A program made the translations under genes and the position numbers. 64,000 bases of DNA. Origin: Aequorivita sp. UBA3180. Lineage in GTDB: Bacteria; Bacteroidota; Bacteroidia; Flavobacteriales; Flavobacteriaceae. Location: contig DEXQ01000015.1 in assembly GCA_002364215.1 (NCBI GenBank), forward strand, positions 156,158 to 220,157, written 5' to 3'. Positions within the stretch are counted from its first letter, which is position 1. Every line of letters starts with the position of its first letter. This document shows positions 57,690-64,000 of this stretch, piece after piece. The notes under the pieces are model-generated. The model saw only the letters and a program-made list of their open reading frames with translations. It made no database searches and was not told the DNA's origin.

Positions 57690-60113
57690 TTATCCATTTA
57701 ATCTATCAATAGCCCTTGCCATATCTATGCCCTTATTCAAAACGGGAGCGAACCAATCGCCCATTTCCGTAAGGCGCTGGGGCATGGATTTTATGGTAAA
57801 ATCCAAGATGGCAAGGCCGGACTTTACTTCCTTCCAAGACAGTGGAGCAGAAACAGGTGCGCCTTTTTTGGGCCTTGCGCAATAGGGAGCCGCCAAGGTC
57901 TGTCCCCTGCGGTTTTGTAAGTAATCCAAGTAAATCTTGCCTTTCCGGTTCTTTACTGCGCGCTCCATACTAGTGAGTTTTGGCAATCTTTCGTGGATAA
58001 AATAGCACAGCAGTTTAGTAAAATCGCGCGCCTCATTGTAGCTGTATTTCCCACCTAAGGGAATATATACGTGCATCCCACTAGAACCGGAAGTCTTACA
58101 ATAGCCCTTTATGTTGGCAAGATCCAAAACTTCTTTGGTGGCCAGCGCCACCTCAATCACCTCTTCAAAATTATTCTTATCGGAAGGGTCTATGTCTATC
58201 ACCGTATATGTGGGATGTTCGAGATTTTGCACCGTAGAATTCCACGGATTGATTTCAATGCAACCCAGATTTGCCATATATAGCAAGGTGGCCTCATTTT
58301 GACAAAGTAAATAATCAATATCCTTTTTGGAAGATTCGGAATAAATTTTTACAGTTTCTACCCAGGCCGGCAAGGTTTCGTTGTCTTTTTGATAGAAGGA
58401 AGGTTTCAAAATACCGTTGGGATGGCGGTGCAGATTTTGGGGCCGATCTATTAGGTATGGCAGGATGATTTCAGAAATATGCAGATAATAATCTATCAAA
58501 TCGTATTTGGTATAGCCGGCGTCCGGCCAATACATTTTATCTAGATTTGAAACGGGAACCGAAACACCGTCCACTTTCAAATGTGAGTTGCTATTTTTGA
58601 ATGTTTTTGAAGGCTTATTCTTGGGGATTTGGGACGTTGCTTCTGGCAGTTCTTTATCGGCACGCAATCCTTTATAAATAGGATGACGCATTAAGCCGCT
58701 CTTTGTCCATTCCGAAAATTTCACTTCGCAGACCAGTTCGGGCTTTACCCAATGCGGATTTCTTCCTTTAAGCGAAATTTTCTTGCCGAAGGGATTTGTT
58801 TCCCTTTCCAAAGATTGAAGCTTTTGTAAAAGTTCTTTCTGTTCCAAAGCTGAAAAGCCCGATCCACAATTTCCTACATAGGTAAGTTTTTCTTCTTGGT
58901 ACATGCCCAAAATAAGCGATCCAAAGATGGCACCTCCCTTTACTGAATCGGTATAACCACAGATAATTGCATCCTCGGTATTGGTACTTTTTATTTTCAG
59001 CCACTGCTCACTGCGGTAGCCAGGCGTATAAACAGAATCTGCCTTCTTTGCAATCACCCCTTCCATGCCAGCTTCAGTGGCACGTTTGTAGAGGGTGGGG
59101 CCCATGGCTTCTATATGGTCGCAATAAAGAATATGCTGAAAATCTTCCAATATCTCGGGGAGAAGGCTTTTTCGTTCCAGCAAGGGCAGCGATATAGTGT
59201 CGTGGCCATTGAGGTGAAGGAGATCAAAAACGTAATAACGAAGTGCGCCCTCAGTGGTTTCGGGATCGTAGTTTTGCAGTTTTTGAAAATCGGGAGTTCC
59301 GTTTTTATCCACGATTACTACCTCTCCATCCAAGATACAATCGTGCGGAAGGTCTTGCAATTCCTTGGTGATAGCTGCGAATTTAGTATTATATGAAATA
59401 CCGTTGCGGGAATATAGTTCCACATTACCATTAAAAACATTGGCCATTACCCGATAGCCATCCCATTTAAGCTCAAAGACCCAATCGGGATCCTTAAAAA
59501 TCTTTTTGGCCGGGCTGGCCAGCATGGGTTTTATAAATTCTTGTGGGTTGAGCGCTTTTATCTTGCCTGATTTTATTGCCTTGGCGGAAGCGGCAAAAAC
59601 CTCAGCGTCATATTCCAAATCAGTGGCAAAGCTGTCTTTCTTTTTTATGAGCAGCCATTGGTTATTTTCACTGCCCCTATTGGTTCTGACCAAAGCAAAA
59701 GTCCCTTTTACTTTTTTTCCGAAGAATTCAATTTTAAGATCTCCTTTTTCCAATTGTTTTATAGGATCTGAAACATCATCGCTTGCTGAAACCTGATAGG
59801 TACCCTCATCCCAAATGTCCATTACCCCAGCGCCGTAGTTGCCTTTTGGAATTATGCCGTGAAAGGTGAGATATTTAACGGGATGGTCCTCGGTCATAAT
59901 TGCCAGCCGCTTATCAGACGGATTCATGGACGGACCTTTGGGCACCGCCCAGCTTTTTAGGACCCCTTCCATTTCCAACCGCACATCGTAATGAAGTCTT
60001 CGCGCCTGGTGTCGTTGGATTACGAAGCGCTGGGCATCTTCCTTACCCAATTCACCTTTTGGTTCTGGGGTCTTGTCAAATTTACGCTTGTTTATGTAAT
60101 CCTCTAAGCCCAC
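57690..60113 (-). CDS. ligD: Multifunctional DNA ligase D (NHEJ)
   Basis: This 807-aa enzyme of bacterial non-homologous end joining has three domains. The N-terminal 3'-phosphoesterase (about 20-180) has RHQARRLHYDVRLE, WAVPKGPSMN and GNYGAGVMDIWDEG. The central ATP-dependent ligase (about 195-490) has the adenylated lysine K216 in ELKWDGYRVM, DGEVVIVD and VIAKKADSVY. The C-terminal archaeo-eukaryotic primase-type polymerase (about 520-800) has LDKMYWPDAGYTKYD, VIDIDPSD with the metal-binding aspartates, and SGSSGMHVYIPL. The order PE-Lig-Pol is a known variant (Agrobacterium/Pseudomonas style differs in linker only). Ku lies 2 bp upstream. Confidence 0.95.
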   Translation of the reverse strand: MGLEDYINKRKFDKTPEPKGELGKEDAQRFVIQRHQARRLHYDVRLEMEGVLKSWAVPKGPSMNPSDKRLAIMTEDHPVKYLTFHGIIPKGNYGAGVMDIWDEGTYQVSASDDVSDPIKQLEKGDLKIEFFGKKVKGTFALVRTNRGSENNQWLLIKKKDSFATDLEYDAEVFAASAKAIKSGKIKALNPQEFIKPMLASPAKKIFKDPDWVFELKWDGYRVMANVFNGNVELYSRNGISYNTKFAAITKELQDLPHDCILDGEVVIVDKNGTPDFQKLQNYDPETTEGALRYYVFDLLHLNGHDTISLPLLERKSLLPEILEDFQHILYCDHIEAMGPTLYKRATEAGMEGVIAKKADSVYTPGYRSEQWLKIKSTNTEDAIICGYTDSVKGGAIFGSLILGMYQEEKLTYVGNCGSGFSALEQKELLQKLQSLERETNPFGKKISLKGRNPHWVKPELVCEVKFSEWTKSGLMRHPIYKGLRADKELPEATSQIPKNKPSKTFKNSNSHLKVDGVSVPVSNLDKMYWPDAGYTKYDLIDYYLHISEIILPYLIDRPQNLHRHPNGILKPSFYQKDNETLPAWVETVKIYSESSKKDIDYLLCQNEATLLYMANLGCIEINPWNSTVQNLEHPTYTVIDIDPSDKNNFEEVIEVALATKEVLDLANIKGYCKTSGSSGMHVYIPLGGKYSYNEARDFTKLLCYFIHERLPKLTSMERAVKNRKGKIYLDYLQNRRGQTLAAPYCARPKKGAPVSAPLSWKEVKSGLAILDFTIKSMPQRLTEMGDWFAPVLNKGIDMARAIDRLNG

Positions 60114-60115
60114 TT

Positions 60116-60892
60116 TTATGACGCTTTACTTTTCTTCTTTTTTTCAAGACTGGCCTTTAGCTTTGCCATTAAATCATCCGCTTGGGTGGGTGTGGTATCA
60201 ACTTTTTTAGATCGGGTCTTTTTCCCTGCCTCCTTATTGTTGATTATCTTCATCAACTGTTTGTTATAAACGTCTTTGTATTTGTCGATCTTGAAGGTAG
60301 TGGTATAATTTTCTATAAGAGAAAGTGCCATATCCACTTCTTTTTTGGACACCTTGGTAGCGGGAAGCTTCAAGTCGCCGGGATCACGGATCTCATCCGC
60401 AAAACGAATAACGTGAAGCACCAAAGCATTTTTATAGACCCCGATGAGGCTTAAGTGCTCTTTTTGACGCATTACGAAAGTGGCAACACCCAACTTTTTG
60501 GTTTTTTTTAGGGCATCGCGAAGAAGATTGTAACTTTTTCCACCTTCCTTTTGGGGCTCCAAAAAGTAAGGGCTTTTATACAAGAGGTCGCTAACTTCAC
60601 TTTCGTCCACAAACTCTTCTATATCGATGGTTTTACTTTTTTTCATATTGGCTTTTTCAAAGTCTTCTTTGTCCAATACAATATAGCTCTCCCCTTTTTT
60701 AAATCCCTTTACGATATCCTTCCATTCCACTTCCTTGCCTGTTTCCTCATTTACGCGTTTGTAGCGAATGCGAGCATTGTCATGAACGTCCAGCATATCA
60801 AGATCGAGTTTTCTGTCTTCTGATGCACTGTACATTTTTATGGGAATTGATACCAGGCCGAAGCTTATTGAACCATTCCAGATTGATCTCAT
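60116..60892 (-). CDS. ku: Ku DNA end-binding protein (NHEJ)
   Basis: This 258-aa bacterial Ku forms a ring around broken DNA ends and recruits LigD. The family start MRSIWNGSISFGLVSIPIKM is exact, followed by RYKRVNEETGKEVEWKDIVKG and a lysine-rich C-terminal tail (after about 205) that may aid DNA binding and LigD contact. It is the first gene of the two-gene NHEJ unit; its stop is 2 bp from the ligD start. A CACTAA-AA-TTAGTG palindrome 15 bp upstream might be an operator. Confidence 0.96.
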   Translation of the reverse strand: MRSIWNGSISFGLVSIPIKMYSASEDRKLDLDMLDVHDNARIRYKRVNEETGKEVEWKDIVKGFKKGESYIVLDKEDFEKANMKKSKTIDIEEFVDESEVSDLLYKSPYFLEPQKEGGKSYNLLRDALKKTKKLGVATFVMRQKEHLSLIGVYKNALVLHVIRFADEIRDPGDLKLPATKVSKKEVDMALSLIENYTTTFKIDKYKDVYNKQLMKIINNKEAGKKTRSKKVDTTPTQADDLMAKLKASLEKKKKSKAS

Positions 60893-60906
60893 CGTCTTTG
60901 CATTTT

Positions 60907-60920
60907 CACTAAAATTAGTG
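60907..60920. promoter_or_regulatory. Palindrome upstream of ku
   Basis: CACTAA-AA-TTAGTG has perfect 6-bp arms, 15 bp before the ku ATG, at a position where a repressor could block initiation. No regulator is known. Confidence 0.35.
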
Positions 60921-61041
60921 CTAATGCAGGAAATGCCGTGAGGGTTTCACGATATTTTAACGGTGGCCGGCGTAGGAAGCCAGCGCTATCCATAAATATA
61001 AATTGAAGAATTGATTAAGAGGGACGCTTGTTTTAGAAAAA

Positions 61042-62430
61042 TTAAATCAATTTCAATTGAGTCACAATTTCCTGCAATGAAGCTTTAGCATCACCAAAAA
61101 GAATGCTGCAATTGTCCAGTCCAAAAAGATCATTTTGAACGCCTGCGTACCCTTTGCCCATACTGCGTTTCATTACTATAACCTGCTTGCTTTCGTACAC
61201 ACGAATGATGGGCATTCCATAAACTGGGCTGTCGGGATTATTTTCGGCTGCTGGGTTTACTACATCGTTGGCACCAATTACCAAAACGGCATCGTACTGT
61301 TCCATGTTTTCATTGCCTTCATCCATTTCCTTTAGATGGGAATATTCCACATTTGCTTCAGCAAGCAGCACATTCATGTGTCCTGGCATACGACCAGCCA
61401 CCGGATGGATAATGTAATCTACACCCACGTGACGCTTTTCCAATAATTGTTGCAATTGGCCACAAATATGTTGCGCCTGTGCAACGGCGAGTCCATAACC
61501 CGGAACGATAGCCACTTTTTGTGCAAATGAAAGCGATAAAGCGGTTTCTGAAACACTAATTTCCTTTATCTCCTGCTCTTCTTCCACAGCGCCCGTCTTG
61601 CTCTTTTTAAAAGTTCCGGCAAGAACTTTTAGCAAGGAACGGTTCATGGCCTTACACATTAAAATAGTGAGCAGAATACCTGCGGCACCTACAAAAATAC
61701 CACCTGCTATCATGGCCTTGTTTCCATAAACGAAACCGGCAAAGGCCGTTGCAATACCGGTAATACTATTTAAAAGTGAAATTACCACGGGCATATCTGC
61801 ACCTCCAATGGGCAATACGAAAAGTACCCCATAAACCATTGCGAGGGTAGCCAGAATATACATAAAAGCAGTAAAGCCAATGGGAATGATTCCGATGAAA
61901 TAAAGCACAGGCAATAATACCATCAACCCCAAAAGTATCCTTGCGGAAAAGATGACGGTTTTGCTGCGTCTATCCTTCACTTTTCCGGCCAGTTTTCGCT
62001 CTGCGATAATACTGCCCGTTAGAGCTATCGCCCCCGTGATTAAACCTGCTATGAGTAGGATTTTATTTCCAAGGATAGTAGTTACAGGATCCATTTGATT
62101 GGCTTCCACCAACCCCAAAAGCATGGCACAGCCCCCACCGGTTGCATTGAATAAGGACACCAATTGCGGCATTCCGGTCATTTCTACTTTACTGGAAAGC
62201 CTTCTGCCAATTACAGTTCCTCCCGCAATCGCCAAAAGCATAATTATTAAATTGGTGTATGGAACGGTGGCCGTTATAGCAGCAACAAAAGTGAGCACAA
62301 CAGCAAGGACCATGCCCATAGCTGCGATTAGATTTCCCGTTTTTGCATTTTTTGGGGAGCTCATAAATTTCAAACCTCCCAAAAAGGAAAGGGTGGCTAC
62401 TAAATAGCCTATTTCAATAATTGCGTACAT
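61042..62430 (-). CDS. pntB: NAD(P) transhydrogenase subunit beta
   Basis: This 462-aa subunit of the proton-translocating transhydrogenase has about nine membrane helices in residues 1-265 (for example GGTVIGRRLSSKVEMTGMPQ between helices and FATGGGCAMLLGLVEANQ-type segments). A C-terminal NADP(H)-binding domain III (about 290-462) has IVPGYGLAVAQAQH, YIIHPVAGRMPGHMNVLLAE and VLVIGANDVVNPAAENNPDS. It follows pntAB by 6 bp on the minus strand. The set makes NADPH from NADH using the proton gradient. Confidence 0.95.
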   Translation of the reverse strand: MYAIIEIGYLVATLSFLGGLKFMSSPKNAKTGNLIAAMGMVLAVVLTFVAAITATVPYTNLIIMLLAIAGGTVIGRRLSSKVEMTGMPQLVSLFNATGGGCAMLLGLVEANQMDPVTTILGNKILLIAGLITGAIALTGSIIAERKLAGKVKDRRSKTVIFSARILLGLMVLLPVLYFIGIIPIGFTAFMYILATLAMVYGVLFVLPIGGADMPVVISLLNSITGIATAFAGFVYGNKAMIAGGIFVGAAGILLTILMCKAMNRSLLKVLAGTFKKSKTGAVEEEQEIKEISVSETALSLSFAQKVAIVPGYGLAVAQAQHICGQLQQLLEKRHVGVDYIIHPVAGRMPGHMNVLLAEANVEYSHLKEMDEGNENMEQYDAVLVIGANDVVNPAAENNPDSPVYGMPIIRVYESKQVIVMKRSMGKGYAGVQNDLFGLDNCSILFGDAKASLQEIVTQLKLI

Positions 62431-62436
62431 CTGAAT

Positions 62437-62733
62437 TTATTTTTTAGGGCTAAACATTTTCAGCATGCGCCCAGTAACGAAAAATCCTCCTGAAATGTTT
62501 AGGGTGCCGAGAAAAACGGCGATTCCCCCCAAAGTGAGGTTGAGGTAATCATCCGCCGGCACCCGTAGCATTACGATAATGGCTCCTACCAAAATAACCC
62601 CACTAATGGCATTGGCGCCGCTCATTAGGGGCGTGTGCAAAATAGCGGGCACATTGGCGATAACTTCTATACCGATAAAGACACAGAAAATAACAAAATA
62701 AATTTCTTGGATGTGTTGATTTATGAAATCCAT
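62437..62733 (-). CDS. pntAB: NAD(P) transhydrogenase subunit alpha, membrane part
   Basis: This 98-aa subunit corresponds to the membrane C-terminal part of E. coli PntA, here a separate gene. It has three helices (IYFVIFCVFIGIEVIANVP, ANAISGVILVGAIIVMLRVP, LGGIAVFLGTLNISGGFFVT) and the family motif LHTPLMSGANAISGV. It lies 3 bp from pntAA and 6 bp from pntB, so the three genes are coupled. Confidence 0.94.
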   Translation of the reverse strand: MDFINQHIQEIYFVIFCVFIGIEVIANVPAILHTPLMSGANAISGVILVGAIIVMLRVPADDYLNLTLGGIAVFLGTLNISGGFFVTGRMLKMFSPKK

Positions 62734-62736
62734 AAT

Positions 62737-63870
62737 TTATGCTGGTTGTAGTTGTTTGGTGAAATGCGGGTGCGTCCATTCGCCTTTTTCCATTATTTGT
62801 GAAGCGGTTAGCAATGGATCATCTGTTTGGCTTTCTGCTTTTTGCTTATATTTTAAAAACGAGAAGTAATTGTTTGAAAGTAGTTTTGAAGCCGCGGCCG
62901 GTATTTCAGCCGAAAGGCTCGAGTTTCCTAAAATAGTAACACCCTTGTGAATTACAATTTCTTTGTTTTTTGAAAGTTCGCAGTTTCCGCCCTGTTCGGC
63001 TGCGATATCAATAATAACACTTCCGGGCTGCATGGCTTCCACAGAGCGTGTTTCTATGAGCAATGGCGCTTTTCTTCCCGGAATATTTGCGGTGCTAATA
63101 ACTATATTAGCTGAACGAATATGGTTGTGAATCAATTCTTTTTGCTTTTTTTGATATGCTTCACTTTGTTCCACGGCATAACCACCTGCGTTTGATGATT
63201 CTGTATACCCTTCCACTTCTATGAAAGTTGCACCAAGGCTTCGCACTTCCTCTCCGGCAGATTTACGAACGTCAAAAGCTTCAACTACTGCGCCTAAACG
63301 ACGGGCGGTAGCAATTGCTTGAAGGCCCGCTACACCAGCACCGAGCACTAAAATTTTTACGGGTGTAAGTGTTCCCGCGGCTGTTGTAAACATTGGGAAA
63401 ACTCCATTGTATACTTCTGCTGCTTTTATGACAGCCCTATAGCCAGCCAATGAGGCCATGGATGAAAGCACGTCCATAGATTGAGCTAAAGTAGTTCGGG
63501 GCAGAAGGTCTAGACTGTAAACCGTAGCTCCGTTCTTTTGATAAATAGCGAGTTTGGAATCATGAAAGAGGGGGTTGAAAATACCAATGAAGCAACAACC
63601 CCCCTTCATTTCCACTTCGCTAAAAGTATGGTTAATGGATACAATGGTATCCGAATTTTTAAAAATTGATTCCCGGGATTGGCAGCTAGCTCCTGCCTGC
63701 ACATATTCGGCATCGTCAATTTGTAGCGAACTGCCCAGCCCCGGCTCAAAAAGGATATCGAGCTTCAACTCCCCGGTAAGTCTTTTTACTTCCTTGGGCA
63801 ACAAACAAACCCGCGGATCGTTTGGGGTTTTTAGGATTCCTATAGTATTGGGCTGCGGCTGTTCGCTCAT
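62737..63870 (-). CDS. pntAA: NAD(P) transhydrogenase subunit alpha, NAD-binding part
   Basis: This 377-aa protein forms the NAD(H)-binding domain I. It resembles alanine dehydrogenase: RVCLLPKEVKRL at the start, MDVLSSMASLAGYRAVIKAA, the Rossmann motif KILVLGAGVAGLQAIATARR and GAVVEAFDVR, and VIIDIAAEQGGNCE. It is soluble and binds the membrane subunits. The split into pntAA and pntAB is usual for many bacteria outside the enterobacteria. Its ATG is 27 bp after the stop of the upstream partial gene, so the latter may be in the same operon. Confidence 0.94.
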   Translation of the reverse strand: MSEQPQPNTIGILKTPNDPRVCLLPKEVKRLTGELKLDILFEPGLGSSLQIDDAEYVQAGASCQSRESIFKNSDTIVSINHTFSEVEMKGGCCFIGIFNPLFHDSKLAIYQKNGATVYSLDLLPRTTLAQSMDVLSSMASLAGYRAVIKAAEVYNGVFPMFTTAAGTLTPVKILVLGAGVAGLQAIATARRLGAVVEAFDVRKSAGEEVRSLGATFIEVEGYTESSNAGGYAVEQSEAYQKKQKELIHNHIRSANIVISTANIPGRKAPLLIETRSVEAMQPGSVIIDIAAEQGGNCELSKNKEIVIHKGVTILGNSSLSAEIPAAASKLLSNNYFSFLKYKQKAESQTDDPLLTASQIMEKGEWTHPHFTKQLQPA

Positions 63871-63896
63871 AATTTCTTAAAATTTTTCTCTTTCTA

Positions 63897-64000
63897 TTAT
63901 TTGCTTAGAGTACTGAAGTATTCTTCCTTCACTTCCCGGTATTTTTTTAAATGTGCGAGATAGGTTTTTCTGAACCGTTCATGTTCGGTTACATAAAACA
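63897..64000 (-). CDS. 3' end of an unidentified gene, cut by window edge
   Basis: The minus-strand frame from 63998 to the TAA at 63897 encodes 33 residues, FYVTEHERFRKTYLAHLKKY and on to STLSK. The sequence is lysine/glutamate-rich and helical in character. The gene continues to the right of the window. It is probably real because the frame is open to the edge and ends 26 bp before pntAA on the same strand; function cannot be told. Confidence 0.5.
   Translation of the reverse strand, partial: FYVTEHERFRKTYLAHLKKYREVKEEYFSTLSK

Overview
The window looks like chromosomal DNA of a marine-type flavobacterium (Bacteroidota, probably Flavobacteriaceae). This rests on a GLPGLI protein paired with an outer-membrane beta-barrel receptor, DUF4136 and DUF4382 lipoproteins, a Bacteroidota-type long aromatic amino acid hydroxylase, AT-rich codon use, and promoters of the Bacteroidota TAnnTTTG type. 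The genus cannot be fixed from the sequence alone. No rRNA, tRNA, CRISPR array, transposase or integrase gene was seen.

Layout. 0-3.4 kb: the 3' part of urocanate hydratase (hutU, cut by the window edge), a DUF4136 lipoprotein and a small membrane protein. 3.4-19.9 kb: a 16-gene run on the minus strand for aerobic phenylacetate breakdown. It begins with a TetR regulator, then paaE, paaA, paaB, paaC, paaD, paaG, paaH, paaI, a zinc metallopeptidase, paaJ, paaZ, a second crotonase and paaY, and ends with E2 and fused E1 subunits of a 2-oxoacid dehydrogenase. A textbook promoter overlapped by a TetR/PaaR-like operator lies just upstream of paaE. No paaK ligase is present. The 2-oxoacid dehydrogenase, and the aromatic amino acid hydroxylase gene divergent from tetR, suggest a link to phenylalanine/phenylpyruvate breakdown.

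20-39.8 kb: mainly core and housekeeping genes: aromatic amino acid hydroxylase, a rhodanese, a small nuclease, DUF4230, a TonB-type receptor with GLPGLI protein, deoxynucleoside kinase, and a phosphate/pyrophosphate group (ppk1, membrane pyrophosphatase, soluble pyrophosphatase). Alongside are an App1-like phosphatase, an MgtC/DUF4010 membrane protein, a MATE exporter, a DUF4382 lipoprotein and a Kazal-type lipoprotein.

39.8-47.3 kb: an accessory island, visibly AT-richer than its flanks and bordered on both sides by degenerate 11-bp-period arrays. It has an uncharacterised 262-aa protein and a tightly coupled operon of DNA cytosine methyltransferase, HpaII-like endonuclease, a protein with two GHKL ATPase modules (the second like a histidine kinase) and a stand-alone receiver protein. 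A compact structured GC-rich element and a PLD-type protein follow. This restriction-modification plus two-component arrangement is the best candidate for an undescribed defence system.

47.3-64 kb: DUF1206 membrane protein, a TPR regulator with a LuxR-like C-terminus, and divergent from it a secreted three-gene cluster: a TPR plus about 30 MORN_2 repeats protein, a DUF3857-transglutaminase with intact C-H-D triad, and a DUF3857 paralogue that has lost the triad. Then come the NHEJ pair ligD-ku, the three-gene NAD(P) transhydrogenase (pntAA-pntAB-pntB), and the 3' end of an unidentified gene at the right edge.
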